Positions 32,201 through 43,742 of a DNA stretch of 64,000 nt are shown one piece after another. The stretch spans positions 84,836,087 to 84,900,086 of the forward strand of contig NC_035448.2 of the NCBI RefSeq assembly GCF_002127325.2, read 5' to 3'. Source of the stretch: Helianthus annuus. Its lineage: Eukaryota > Streptophyta > Magnoliopsida > Asterales > Asteraceae. The notes below the pieces were generated by a model. That model did not search any database. It had not been told where the DNA came from and was given only the letters and a program-made list of their open reading frames with translations. Every line of letters starts with the position of its first letter. Within the stretch, counting starts at the first letter, position 1. A program made the position numbers and the translations under genes.

Positions 32201-33275
32201 TGTAAATCAAGAGTTAATTGAGAAAATTTTTGAAGGACGAACTGATAAGTTTTTGGGAAACAAAGGTAACAAAGTGACGGTCACTCAATGTGAACCAATT
32301 CCGTGTGAGCTAATTAGAAAACAATACGGAAACCAAAAACTGCCAGTTGAGCGAAAACAACAAGTGAATTCTGGAAAGGGTAAGGGCCAGGTACAAGAAA
32401 AGAGGGCTCAAAACAAGAATGTTCAAGCACCAAAGGTTCAGCAGCCTAAGACTGAACAACCAAGGGTTCAACAACCTAAAGTTGAGCAGTCTAAGGCTCC
32501 TCAACCTAAGGCTGCACAACCTAAAATTCAACAATCTAAGGTTGAGCAACCTAAGGTTCAAAGGGTGCAAAACAAAAGAGCTCCAGCTAAGAAAAGAGAA
32601 CAGAAAGTGAACTTTGTTGGATCAAAGGGTACGGACAAACTTGAAACATTTCAAAATAAATCTAACATTGATTTTGTAAAACAAGTTAGAATTTTAAAAC
32701 GAAATGATCAGAACAATTATACCCAACACACCAATGGATGTGACTTAGGTCCTAGCACATCTAGATCACAAAGTTCAGTGTCTGGTTCTCAGTCTGGTCA
32801 TCAGCACGTTTCTCCGAGGTTTGTAGAGCGGAGAATGTGTTTTGAATGTGGAACAGTTGGGCACATTGTAAGATATTTCCCATACTTGCAAAAATTGAAA
32901 GGAAAAACAAGTGCTCCCCAAGAAACCAATTACCAAAAACAACCGGTTTCCCCGAAACAAGACCCACGTGTCTTGAAAGAAAGGGAAAAGAAGGTAAAAC
33001 AAAAGAACAAAAAGGTAATTGAGAAGGCCTTAAAATCAGAGGTCAAGGATGAAGAACCTGTACAAGCTAAACCTACAAATGTAAAACCAGTAAATACAAA
33101 AACAATTAATTCAAATACTGGTAAAGGACAACAAGCTTGGAAACAAAAACAGGTAATTAAGTCAGGGGGAGCACCAGAGGTTCTATTTCCTAATCATCAA
33201 GTGATTGAGATCACTTTCCTTGATGATCAAGGACGACCCAAGTCAACAAAGGCTTGGGTCCCCCTCTCAAACTGA
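29283..33275 (+). pseudogene. gag: SIRE gag, 1330 codons, one in-frame stop
   Basis: The frame starts at ATGGGAACAAACGG (29283) and is open to 33275 except for a TAA at 29718-29720 (KKFEL-stop-KKAFM). The shape suggests CAA to TAA. The N-terminal region carries the copia gag domain. A CCHC knuckle lies near residue 497 (CFNCGEKGHFKREC). A second, imperfect one lies near residue 1185 (CFECGTVGHIVRYF, last Cys replaced by Phe). Between them are an acidic Ser-rich stretch, a long heptad-like region (about 700-815), and a repeated QPK.EQ/QQPK region near 1045-1095. The size is far above the usual 300-650 residues of copia gag. Without readthrough the element would make only a 145-residue fragment or start at the ATG at 29733. 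Confidence 0.85.
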
Positions 33276-36200
33276 TGTGTTATTGCATGTGCAGGCGGCT
33301 CCAGGAGGAACTATCAATAGTCTTTGGATCGTTGATAGTGGGGCTTCCAGGCACATGACTGGCGACTATCGTCTTCTTTTCGATGTGCGAAGTATAAGAG
33401 GAGGATATGTTGCGTTTGCTGGAGACAAAGGAGGGTATATCACCGGCGAGGGAATGATCTCTAACGGAATTGTGAGTTTCGACAAGATCAATTATGTGCA
33501 ACAGTTGGATCACAATCTCCTGAGTGTTTCTCAAATCTGCGACAAGAAGTTCACCGTGCATTTTGATGATGCCGGTTGTTATGTGCTGAAGCCAGGATTC
33601 AAGATTCCCGCTGAATGGATTCTCTTATCAGCACCAAGAGTTAATGATTTGTATGTCCTTGATATGAGCCAAGCAATAACTCAGTCAAAACAAGTTACTT
33701 GCTTTATTTCAAAAGCCACTGAAAAGGAGACGATCTCTTGGCACAGACGGATGGGTCATATTCACCTCAGAAAAATGAATCACCTTGTCAAAAACAACTT
33801 GGTGACAGGTGTCAATGTGAAGAACTTTCAACTTCAAGATGTCTGTGTGCCGTGTCAGAAAGGGAAGCAAACCAAGAAATCACATCCATTGAAGAAGGTT
33901 AACACTGTCAACATGCCACTCGAGCGTTTGCACATGGACCTTTTTGGCCCAGTCAAACACAAGAGTGTGCACGGAGAAGTTTTCTGCTTGGTAGTTACTG
34001 ATGACTATTCAAGATTTTCATGGGTTGACTTCATGGTTCACAAGAGTGAGACTCCAGAAATTCTGAAGAATTTGATCACTTTGTTGGAAAATCTGTATAA
34101 TCTAAAAGTGAGGCGAATTCGAAGCGACAACGGTACCGAGTTCAAAAACAGGGTTATGGATGAATTTTGCACTGCAAAAGGAATCCTTCATGAATACAGC
34201 TCTCGGTACACGCCACAACAAAATGGAGTCGCTGAAAGAAAGAACAGAACCTTAATTGAGACTGCAAGAACCATGTTGGTTGAGTCTCAGCTTCCAGTTC
34301 GATTCTGGACTGAAGCTGTTGCCTCGGCTTGCTACACATTAAACAGGGTTCTCACAGTGAAAAGACATGGAAAAACGTGCTTCGAACTCCTACACAAGAA
34401 GACTCCTGACTTGGAATATCTAGAACCTTTTGGTGCACCATGTACCATGATTGAGCCTGACGGGAAGTTTGGTGCCAAAGCTATCGAAGGTTACTTCCTT
34501 GGGTATGCTACTCCTAATCTGCGAGTATGGAACCTGACTACCAAAAGGATTGAAGAATGGGGTGAAGTAAGAGTTCAAAGATATTCTAATCCTCCGAAGC
34601 CTTCTGGAGATCCATGGATGTTTGATTATGATGGTCTTTTCGACTCATTCAATCTGCCGACATTTGATGATGACAATGCAATTGCTCAAATGTTGTCTGA
34701 AAGCGAGAATGCGACTGGCTCTCAGTTAGCTCGTCCAATCATTGTTGATTCACAAGCGTCTTCTTCTGTCAACAATCTCGCTTCAAATGAGGTGTTTAAT
34801 GATGCTGTCGATTACAACTTGTCATCGGAAGATGAGGAGTATGTTGATGCAAATGATGGTGAAGCACTGCGTCCGGTTCAAGGTACTTCAGAAGCAACGG
34901 ATCCAGTGTCTGCGCAAATTATCCAAGAAGAAAATGCATCATCTTCTACAACTCACCAGCTTCAGAATGATATCGGGAATTTAAATATCAATAACTTGAG
35001 GTCAAATGTTGAAGTTCCTCAAGTTACTGAAACCCGAATTCATAACATTCATCCTCAGCAGAATATAATAGGTGATGTTCTCAGTGGTGTAAGGACAAGA
35101 AATCAAATCAGAAACAACGAAAATGCTGGCTTGTATGCTGAGATACGAGAATCGGGACAACAAAATGATTGGTCTTTCGCCTGCTATGTTAGCCAAGAAG
35201 AGCCTAAATCTTGGAAGGAGGCATTGAAAGATGATTCCTGGGTGGAAGCAATGCAAGAAGAACTTCAGCAGTTCGAGAAGTTGGGCGTATGGAAATTGGT
35301 TGATAGGCCCGACAACTACAAAAAGATCGGAACTCGCTGGGTGTTTAAGTGCAAAAAGGACGACCGTGGGATTGTTGTCCGAAACAAAGCAAGGTTAGTG
35401 GTACAAGGCTTCAGTCAGATTGAAGGTATTGACTACAATGAAGTGTATGCACCTGTTGCTCGTCTGGAGGCTATTAGAATCTTTCTAGCCTACGCATCCT
35501 TCAAGAAATTCAAGGTGTACCAGATGGATGTTAAAAGTGCTTTTCTACACGGAGTAGTCGAAGAGGAAGTATATGTCGAGCAACCACCGGGGTTTGAAGA
35601 CCCATTACATCCTGACAGGGTTTTACTACTTAACAAGGCGTTATATGGTCTTCATCAAGCACCTCGGGCTTGGTATGAAACGTTGTCTACCTATCTGCTC
35701 AGCAATGGTTTTCGACGAGGTTTGATCGACTGTACTCTCTTCATCAAAGAAAAAGGTGAAGATCTTCTGTTGGTACAAGTGTATGTCGATGACATTATCT
35801 TTGGTTCTACCGATGATAAGCTGTGCAAGGAATTTGAAAAGGTGATGCAAGATCGATTCGAGATGAGTGCGACGGGTGAAATGACGTTCTTCTTGGGTTT
35901 GCAAGTTAATCAGTCCGAATCTGGAATTTTTATCCATCAAACCAAGTACGTCGGAGACATCTTGAGCCGGTTCCAGATGTCCGATACGAAGCCAATTTCT
36001 ACTCCTCTTCCGCAGAATCACGGGATTACTCCGGATGAAGAAGGGGATGCGGTGGATTCTTCACTTTATCGTGCTATGATTGGATCCTTAATGTATCTCA
36101 CCGCATCAAGACCCGACATTATGTATCCAACTTGTCTTCTCGCTAGGTATCAAGCGAATCCGAAGGTCTCTCACTATGCTGCTGTCAAAAGGATTTTCCG

Positions 36201-36729
36201 TTATCTGAAGAGTTACCCTGACACCGGGTTATGGTACCCTAAGGATGATAACTTCGATCTCAAGGCTTTCAGTGATTCTGATTTTGGCGGCTGCAAGAAA
36301 GATGGAAAATCAACTACAGCAGGATGTCAGTTCTTAGGCAATCGCCTAGTCACTTGGCAATGCAAGAAGCAGACATGTGTGGCTACGTCTACATGTGAAG
36401 CAGAATACATTGCTGCGTCTAGTTGCTGCTCCCAGGTTCTATGGATCCAACAACAGATGCGGGACTACGGTTTTGAATTCGTAACTACTCCTATTTATGT
36501 TGATAATGAGGCTGCCTTACAGATCACTAGAAATCATGTACAGCACTCGAAAACGAAGCACATCGATATTAAATATCACTTCATACGTGATTGTTTTGAA
36601 AAGAGACTTATTGATATGGTTCATATTCATACTGACCACCAACGTGCCGACCTTTTTACCAAAGCATTTGATAAATCAAGATTTGATTATTTACTTTTGG
36701 TAAACGGCATTAAGGTGAAGCAAGAGTAA
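33205..36729 (+). CDS. pol: SIRE pol: protease, integrase, RT, RNase H
   Basis: 1174-codon frame, open throughout. Protease: D44 in [17 protein letters not shown]-pre-integrase HHCC region from about residue 178 ([16 protein letters not shown] ... CVPCQKGK). Integrase triad D245, D308, E344 with 35-residue spacing. RT from about residue 680 ([11 protein letters not shown], then YVDDIIFG with D862). RNase H near D1024 ([14 protein letters not shown]) and the late [14 protein letters not shown] block. The frame is +1 relative to gag. It opens only after a TGA at 33202-33204 and overlaps gag until 33275, so any frame change must occur within about 70 nt. The ATG at 33205 may not be a true start. 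All catalytic residues checked are present. Confidence 0.93.
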   Translation: MRSLSLMIKDDPSQQRLGSPSQTDVLLHVQAAPGGTINSLWIVDSGASRHMTGDYRLLFDVRSIRGGYVAFAGDKGGYITGEGMISNGIVSFDKINYVQQLDHNLLSVSQICDKKFTVHFDDAGCYVLKPGFKIPAEWILLSAPRVNDLYVLDMSQAITQSKQVTCFISKATEKETISWHRRMGHIHLRKMNHLVKNNLVTGVNVKNFQLQDVCVPCQKGKQTKKSHPLKKVNTVNMPLERLHMDLFGPVKHKSVHGEVFCLVVTDDYSRFSWVDFMVHKSETPEILKNLITLLENLYNLKVRRIRSDNGTEFKNRVMDEFCTAKGILHEYSSRYTPQQNGVAERKNRTLIETARTMLVESQLPVRFWTEAVASACYTLNRVLTVKRHGKTCFELLHKKTPDLEYLEPFGAPCTMIEPDGKFGAKAIEGYFLGYATPNLRVWNLTTKRIEEWGEVRVQRYSNPPKPSGDPWMFDYDGLFDSFNLPTFDDDNAIAQMLSESENATGSQLARPIIVDSQASSSVNNLASNEVFNDAVDYNLSSEDEEYVDANDGEALRPVQGTSEATDPVSAQIIQEENASSSTTHQLQNDIGNLNINNLRSNVEVPQVTETRIHNIHPQQNIIGDVLSGVRTRNQIRNNENAGLYAEIRESGQQNDWSFACYVSQEEPKSWKEALKDDSWVEAMQEELQQFEKLGVWKLVDRPDNYKKIGTRWVFKCKKDDRGIVVRNKARLVVQGFSQIEGIDYNEVYAPVARLEAIRIFLAYASFKKFKVYQMDVKSAFLHGVVEEEVYVEQPPGFEDPLHPDRVLLLNKALYGLHQAPRAWYETLSTYLLSNGFRRGLIDCTLFIKEKGEDLLLVQVYVDDIIFGSTDDKLCKEFEKVMQDRFEMSATGEMTFFLGLQVNQSESGIFIHQTKYVGDILSRFQMSDTKPISTPLPQNHGITPDEEGDAVDSSLYRAMIGSLMYLTASRPDIMYPTCLLARYQANPKVSHYAAVKRIFRYLKSYPDTGLWYPKDDNFDLKAFSDSDFGGCKKDGKSTTAGCQFLGNRLVTWQCKKQTCVATSTCEAEYIAASSCCSQVLWIQQQMRDYGFEFVTTPIYVDNEAALQITRNHVQHSKTKHIDIKYHFIRDCFEKRLIDMVHIHTDHQRADLFTKAFDKSRFDYLLLVNGIKVKQE

Positions 36730-38190
36730 CCGACATCAGGAAATCGTTTTTGTAAATATTTTTCTAAAAACCAAAAATCCAAAAATATTTTTACTTTACT
36801 TTATTTTTGAATTTTAGGGGGAGAAAGTTTCAAGAAAAATACAAAAACATTGAAAAACCACAAAAATACAAAAATATGTCTTTAATTTATTTACTTTCTG
36901 CATTTAAGGGGGAGAAAATTCAGAAAAACACAAAAACAATAGAAAAACAAAAATGAGTTTCTTGGTAATATAAGAGAAAGTGATATTACATCAGAGGTCG
37001 GTTGAAACATGTTTCTAGAAATCAAAAGAAAAAGAAAATGATAAGTAGCTCTACTAATGATGTACCGGTAGACTCACGATCATTTTAAAGTATGCAGGAG
37101 ATATAAACATAACAGACTGAAAACTGCGTGGGAACCGTTCATTGGCATATGGTCTTGGTACCGAAATTTCGTTTGATAGATTGCCGAGGTTCTGAGATAT
37201 TCGGGGTTTATGCTGTTTATCATCTGGGTATCATGGTTGTTTCTATAAAAGACAAAGTCTAAGTTCTTCCATGATACCATACATACGTGTACATATTTCA
37301 TACTGCATTCGACCTCAATAAGTGATAAACAATCACATGTCCATCAAAATAAGTGAGAAAATATCACATTTATCCGGGAGTCAAGTTCGTCTCTCTTCTG
37401 TACAGAAGTACTGACCTGTTCACGGACTTGCTCCTGTGCCCTCATGCATCGAAAATCAAGTTCCTCATCAATAAGTGATTCTATCACATAGGGCTTGTTT
37501 TCAATTCTAATAAGTGACTTGTTCACATTGTATATATATATACGTTAAAAACGGATGATAAATGGTATACTCCTCAGTAAGATGAACTCTCGTGCATACC
37601 TTGATACGGGAATGTGTCGTGAGTGGATGAACACCGGTCGGTAAGTATAAATCATACCTTAAACGTATCTCATTGTATTATGATTACACTTGATCGCTGA
37701 GTTTAAGTGGACAACAATATCGGTAATTGTGGTAGAATTCTTATCCACATTTGTAAAAGAATTTTAAAAGGAAATGTGTTTTGACAAAAGACCGCAAGCT
37801 GATATGATTCTCTTCGCCAGAAACTCGCAAAAATATTGTTGTGTTTGTACATATTTATTTACTGCTTTATTTTTTTAACAGTTTTTGTCGTTTGGTGCAT
37901 ATCAGCACGACATTAGCGGTGATGTCGTTTGATAACATTCAAAGGATATCAAAATTGTTGCCTTTTATTTTATCAAACCACAAAATCCAAAAAGACTTTT
38001 CATTTAATATTATTTTTGATTAACTGATGTTGGTGCTCGATCCGATACCTGACAAGCCGAGATACTTCATAAAACTAACCTTTGCAGAACTTCATAATGG
38101 ACAACTTTTCAAAATGGTCATTTCTGAAAAACCTCCAAAATGTGAAGGGTTTAAATTGAAATTCCCAAAAATCCAAAGTGTTGGTGGGAA
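36730..38190 (+). other. SIRE noncoding region after pol, with internal polypurine-like tracts
   Basis: A-rich spacer directly after pol contains two tracts, AGGGGGAGAAA (36816-36826) and AAGGGGGAGAAA (36906-36917), that resemble the real polypurine tract AAGGGGGAGTT at 43038-43048. The rest (36960-38190) has no coding potential; I see nothing else in it. Confidence 0.6.
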
Positions 38191-38194
38191 ATCT

Positions 38195-38530
38195 GATCCT
38201 TCGAGGAAGCAATGGCCCTCGAAAGATCAGATGGTCAAGAAAGTCAATGAAAGTCAACTGTTTCAGTCGAAAGATACTTTGGTCAACGAAGGATTTGACC
38301 AATTGATCCTTCGAGTTGACCAGACTCTTTGAAAGATGGTTTAGATCGAAAGATACCTTTCGAAGGATGTCAAAAATATCTGGTATCCTTCGATCCAGAT
38401 CTTTCAAATATCTGGATCCTTCGAACCATATATGGATCCTTCAAACCCAAAGGTCATCCTTCGAAACAGTTTTCCATCTTTCGAATGGTCTTGAGTCCTT
38501 CGAGTCTCTCGAGACGGTTAGACTTTCGAG
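38195..38530. repeat. CCTTCGA motif array upstream of an internal TATA box (SIRE)
   Basis: About fifteen copies of ATCCTTCGA, TTTCGAAAGAT and variants, in both orientations, ending just before TATATAAGG. The arrangement copies that of the LTR: motif array, then TATA box. Confidence 0.75.
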
Positions 38531-38537
38531 GTCAGGG

Positions 38538-38546
38538 TATATAAGG
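38538..38546 (+). promoter_or_regulatory. Candidate internal promoter for the SIRE 3' ORF
   Basis: TATATAAGG follows the motif array and is followed by a CT/T-rich stretch (CATCTTCTTCTTCATTTG), as expected for a plant promoter and 5' leader. It lies about 980 bp upstream of the 3' ORF start. Prediction only. Confidence 0.45.
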
Positions 38547-38667
38547 CATCTTCTTCTTCATTTGTTCTTATCAGTTTCAAAATTTCTCTCAAAACCCTCT
38601 CATCTTATCGAACCTCTGTCAAAATTTTCATAACTTGTTTATATCAGGATTTTCTTACCAAACAACG

Positions 38668-39514
38668 GTAGGATGTTCATGCTTTTCAGAACACACATTA
38701 ACACAAACAAGCACAGTATAAAAACCTCATTTGATCATGGTTTCTGTTCATACTTTGGGTTGGGGAAATCATGTATAAAATGAGTTTGTATATGAAAATA
38801 TATTGAAAATGATTAGTGTTAGGTTTGTTGATCATTGTTTGTTCAAATGAAACATGAAAAGTTGTGAATCTTGGTGTCTAGATGTTTTGTTTGGGTAAAA
38901 CAGAGCATGTTTTGGGTTTTTGATTTGTGTTTATCATCCGGGGTGGATTAATGACCGATTTGGTTTGTTTTGAATGTTGATATGTTAAATGGATTTGATG
39001 TAATGTTATCTGATCTAAAACTCATTTAAATCTGCTTTAAAATCAACTTGAAATCACATGAAAACATCACCGGAAAACACTAGAACCCCACCGGAAAAAC
39101 TCGCCGTTGAACAGTTCCGGAGCGAAGGATGATGATGACTCATCACCTCGATAGATGTGCTGAACAACATCCTTCGAGGTGATTCTCGAAAGATGTTAGA
39201 TTTCACAAAGGATCATCCTTCGATTTGACCAACCTTCGAAGGATCAAGACATCTTTCAAATTTCTTGATTCTTCGAAAGATGATCTTTCGATATGGTTGT
39301 TATCCTTCGGGGAAAGTGACATCCTTCGAACCATCTGTCATCTTTCAAACAGATTGCCATCTTTCGTGCTTTGATTAAATCCTTCGATGGATAATTGGAT
39401 CCTTCGAAGAGTTCAACACTTAGAATTTTTCAAGAAATTGAAAATTTTCTAAGTGTGGAATTCCAATGTTGACTGTTTGACCTTTTTCTTATTACGTGTC
39501 AATGTGATGTGCAG
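38668..39514 (+). other. Putative intron before the SIRE 3' ORF, containing a second motif array
   Basis: A donor-like ACAACG/GTAGGATG lies near 38668. A good acceptor (CAATGTGATGTGCAG) ends at 39514, two bases before ATGG at 39517. The interval is T-rich and noncoding and includes a CCTTCGA array at about 39120-39415. The acceptor is the stronger half of the prediction. Confidence 0.35.
39120..39415. repeat. Third internal CCTTCGA motif array (SIRE)
   Basis: About a dozen ATCCTTCGA/ATCTTTCGA-type copies in both orientations, shortly before the 3' ORF. Confidence 0.7.
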
Positions 39515-39516
39515 AA

Positions 39517-42500
39517 ATGGCACCGAAAGTGAAAAAGGAGCGGGCAAAGCCAACAAAGAAGGAGAAATCGGAAGTTGAGGCTATGTCTGAATCTAGACAT
39601 AATATGGCTGCATATTTACAACCGGAAGGCAGTATCAGTCCGGAGTTTGCTGGCATCATGGAGTACCTTCACCGCTCGCGCATCAATTATGCTATCACAA
39701 CGCAATACATTGCCTATCAGTCGCACATCAAGGCATTCTGGAGTTCTGCTGGGATTGAAACGGTAGATAATAAGGAAGTGATCAGGGCTACTGTTGCTGA
39801 AAAACCTGTGGTTATTACTGAAAACACTATCAGAGAACGTCTACGACTTGGAGATCAACCGGAAGATCCTACTTCTATAGATCTACAATGTCAACGGGGG
39901 TTACTGATGAGGATTAAGTACAGCGAAAATGTTTTGGCTAATCAAATCAACAAGAAGTATATGCCACTTCGGTATAAGTTCTTGCTACATATTCTTATTC
40001 ATTGCCTGAGCAACAAGCGTTCTGGGTATGACTTGTCACCGATCGATTTGACTGGATTGTTTACGGCGTTGATCCTGAACAAGCTGTTTAACATATCTCG
40101 CTATATCTTCGACAACCTAAAGGAAAACGCTCGAAGGCCACTTCCATCTGCAACACAGCGAACATCCACCAAGTTCTGGTTATATCCCAGGTTTCTGCAG
40201 ATGATGATAGATGATCAGATTCCTGATCTTGCTAAAGCCGAGGCAGATGTTCTTCTTGTGAATCCGATGATCGAACGCACTCTGCTGATATTCAAGTCTA
40301 TGGCCGCCTATAAGGAATCGGACCCAATTAGGAAACTAATTGGTCATCTTAATATTCCTAACTATGAGGCACCGCAGCACCACAAATGGCGACATGACGC
40401 AAGTGATTCTGACGATGAAGAACCAAGGTTGATTGCTTTGGCTGACACTCAGCTTGGAGCTAAACATGGAATCAAGGCAACTAGAAGGTCTGCTGGTAGT
40501 TCTAGTGCTGCAGCACATGTTGAGGTTGACGTAAATGTTGCTGCTGAAGAGGTTCAGGAAATGTCTGTAGATCCTGATGTTCGTGTTAGTACTGGTGGTG
40601 ATGGTGGTGCTGTAGTTGTTGAAATGGGTGGTAGTGCTGGTGGTGTTGCTGGTCAGTCTGGTACTGTTGCGACTGACAAGGGTAAAGGCAAGATAGATGA
40701 GGCGAGGAAGATAGTTGATGAAAGCAGTTCATCTTCTGAAGAGGAAGGAGGTTCTGATGATGGCGGTTCTTCGTCTGAGGATGATAATCCTCCTCCTCCA
40801 GGGATGATGAAAGTCTTTGATAAACGCGGGAACCCTCGATTTGTGCGTATCAAGAAGACGGGTGATACTGGAGACTCTGACAGGGATGAGGATTATGTCC
40901 TTACTTCTCCGGGTTTTATCAGAAAGAGGAAAGCTAAACGACAAGGTACTCGTGCGTCAAAGAAAGCTGCTGGTGATTCCTCTGTTCCTGTCTCTGTCCA
41001 GCCTTCATCTGCTCCTGAGCAGCAGGTTCCTTCCTCTGGTGATCAATTTACTGAAAAAGAGACGCTGGAGTTAATGTCTTCTCCTTAGAGGTCTTCTGGG
41101 ACACGACAGGTGACTGTTGATCAACAGCCACCTGCAACTCCCACCTCAGGTACACATGCCCGACCTACTCTCGTTATTTCTGGTCCTACAGGTGCCTCGG
41201 GTCAGGCTGGTCAGTCTGGTTCTTCAAGACCTGAGCCTTCAAGGCCAACTCTGGCAGAAACCTTGTCTGGATTTTCTGAAGCTGACAAGATACAATTCCT
41301 GATTGAACAAGTCAGTGAATTGGGATCTATAGTTGGTCGACACACAAGAACTATTGAAGAATATCGTGTCCAGCGTAAACAGGATGCAATGGCACACAAT
41401 CATCTGTGTAAAATTGTTGAAGCTCAGAATATTAAGATCAAGGAACAGGCTGAGGAAATCGAAAGGTTAAAAGAGGCAAACAGGGCACGAGATAGGGAGG
41501 TGGAAATTATGAAGAGGCATAGTACTAACTTGGAGACTCAGGCGAAGGCGTTAAGGGAAAAGGTTAGTAGTTGTGATGATAGACTGATGGAAGCCTTCAA
41601 ACCCATGTATACAAACTTCAATAAGGTTCATTCGAGGGTTGGTACATTGTGGAATGAAAGGTGCAAAACCTTAGGGATAGTTCCCTCAAGGCGTGAGGAT
41701 GATCAAGATGATGATGCAGCTAATCCAGATCAAACAACTGCCTCAGGCTCCGGTGCAACTGCATCCGGTGCTGCAGGTGGATCTGGTACAGCCCAGGATA
41801 CTCCTTCTGCTCCTCCGACAGCTACCACTGGCCCAACAGAACAGACAGAAACACTGGAAACGTCTACAGGGCCTGAACATATTAGTATTGAAGCAGAAAC
41901 GTTTACAGATCTCCCTGAATCCTCAGGTGCTCAGAAGTTTCATCCAGTTACGGGTGAAATGTTAGAAGAGGGAGAATATGTTTCTGAAATGTCGGATGAA
42001 CAGATACTGGCTCTGACGGAATTGGATGATGTTGCAGTAAGCATGATTGATAACACTCCGTTAGTTCAGGATCAAACCGATTTCTCTTCAATAGATGAAA
42101 TCTTCATCGGTTCGGATCCTGATCGTCCTGTATATGTTGGAAAGGACAATGCGGAGGTGAATGCCCTTGATGATGATTTTGTGGCTGAAAAGACTGCAGA
42201 GTTCGCCAATCTTTCTTCTGATTCGCCATCAGCTCAAGAAAACCGTGAGAAAACCGTGAATGAATGGCGAGCGGATTTCCTTGCTAGGAATCCTCCTCCG
42301 CTCGCTCCTTTGGAACAGGTTAACTATATGATGCTGGAGAAGAATCGGGCTCGGGGTCGCATTATTAGTTGGATGTTTGTCAAAGATCTTCACTGCATGG
42401 TCGTGAAAAGAGAAACGGGTCTTCAGTACTTCATAACTCTCCTCAGTATTCTCACACTTCCATATTATGATGTTGCAGTGTTAGCCCAACTAGATGTCAT

Positions 42501-43008
42501 CAATCGGAGCGAAGAAAAGATGGTGGATCTGTTCGCTAAGAAAATCAGGTTGGAAAGGAGATTGGGTTGGAAGGATCCTCTGTACAAGCCACAGTTTCCG
42601 AGATACGAGCAGATCAGGTTTACACTTGATCCAGAGACTAACACAGCTCGTTATCGTCTGGTATATGATCCTCCCAAAGTGATGAAGAAGATACCGTTGC
42701 TAAAGATGAAGACCGACTTTCTTGGAAACTTCCGCTGCTGGGTCTATGACGCGGATACTGGTGAAGCCGTGATCCTATTCAGAGATAATCAGGAGAACTT
42801 CAGGATAATAGATCCGATGTGGATTACAAATATGTCCAGATCGGATATTATTGTTTTGAAGGATCATGAGATAAACTACTTAGTTCAGGATCGAGATCAA
42901 GCTATGAAGTTTCAAAGGATGGCCCGATACTGCTTCAATCTGCTGGTCAACGCAGGAAGTGCATGGTCATCTCATCATCTGACAGTGGAAAGGACGTCCG
43001 AGACTTAA
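39517..43008 (+). pseudogene. SIRE 3' ORF (1164 codons, one in-frame stop), env-position accessory protein
   Basis: One frame from ATGGCACCGAAAG to 43008, interrupted only by a TAG at 41086-41088 (MSSP-stop-RSSGTRQ). The first half has a basic N-terminus (KVKKERAKPTKKEK), then a domain of about 240 residues (NYAITTQYIAYQSHIKAFWS ... KFWLYPRFLQMMIDDQIP). I recognise that domain from annotated Asteraceae retroelement proteins, sometimes labelled synaptobrevin/longin-like. An acidic Ser-rich stretch and a basic cluster (RKRKAKRQG) follow. The second half has a long coiled coil (codons about 590-700) and a C-terminal domain (NFRCWVYDADTGEAVILF). It sits where SIRE elements carry the so-called env ORF, but I see no signal peptide or clear membrane span. 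Function unknown. Confidence 0.8.
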
Positions 43009-43037
43009 GACACGAAGACCGAGACAAAGCTACAGCC

Positions 43038-43048
43038 AAGGGGGAGTT
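43038..43048 (+). other. SIRE polypurine tract
   Basis: AAGGGGGAGTT abuts the 3' LTR start TGTTGG at 43049. Confidence 0.9.
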
Positions 43049-43737
43049 TGTTGGTGCACTTGTGTCTGTACTTTGTCTGTATTTTGTTATGTATAAAACG
43101 ATGTCTTTTGTTTGTCGTGTTTACGTCTTTTGGTGTATTGTTTAAGTGTTGAGATGTATGTTTGACCAAGTCAACCATCCTCCTGGTTTGACTTGGCCAA
43201 ACAGTCAACACCTTTGTGTTTATTATGTATGCTTCGAAGGATGTCATCGAAGGATGGATTGTATCCTTCGATGACCTCGAAAGACATCCTTCGTGGGATA
43301 CTTATGGACCTCGAAGGATATATCATCCTTCGAGGTACATATGGATCCTTCGATATCTTTCGATGGATATTCTGGTCGATAGATGATCCTTCGACCAGAA
43401 TGCCTTATCCTTCGTGCATGTTGTCTGATATGGGTATATATATATCATGTGGGTTTCACTTCACAGCAAGTTCTTGGCAGACACTTAGAAAGATATTGAG
43501 AGCATTTGTGAGTGAACCCAAGGTCTTGTAAGAGAGCATTTCAGTTTGGTCAAGGACTGTAACCGTGTCCACTGAAATACAAGAGAAAACTTTGATATAT
43601 TGCTTGTCTACTCTTTCTCTTTGTAATCTTTGCTTTCATCTAAACTATCGGTTTGCACTCTAGCTTGGATTCCGCACTTGCTAGAGTGTTAAACATAACA
43701 AGGAATAGGTTTAACCTCAACCTCCGAGGGACCTACA
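43049..43737 (+). repeat. SIRE 3' LTR (689 bp)
   Basis: Same length as the 5' LTR with three substitutions. Followed by CAATT (43738-43742). Confidence 0.95.
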
Positions 43738-43742
43738 CAATT

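Larger units (their letters stand above)
27770..43737 (+). mobile_element. SIRE/Maximus-type Ty1/copia retrotransposon, unusually long (15,968 bp)
   Basis: 689 bp LTRs at 27770-28458 and 43049-43737 differ at three positions and are flanked by CAATT. The internal order is PBS, long leader, very long gag, pol in a different frame (PR, integrase, RT, RNase H), a 2.8 kb noncoding stretch, a long 3' ORF and a polypurine tract. The integrase-before-RT order makes it copia. The big gag and the extra 3' ORF fit SIRE/Maximus. At 16 kb it is longer than the roughly 9-11 kb usual for that clade. The LTR similarity indicates recent insertion. Confidence 0.93.

Noticed and set aside
39517..41088. Two separate genes at 39517-41088 and 41110-43008
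   Set aside because: Both are in the same frame with only a TAG and a few codons between, so they are one ORF with a stop.
43653..43742. ORF start at 43653 as the beginning of a gag-pol gene
   Set aside because: The first 30 codons lie in the SIRE 3' LTR and its target duplication. The real frame comes from E2 gag, interrupted at 27769.
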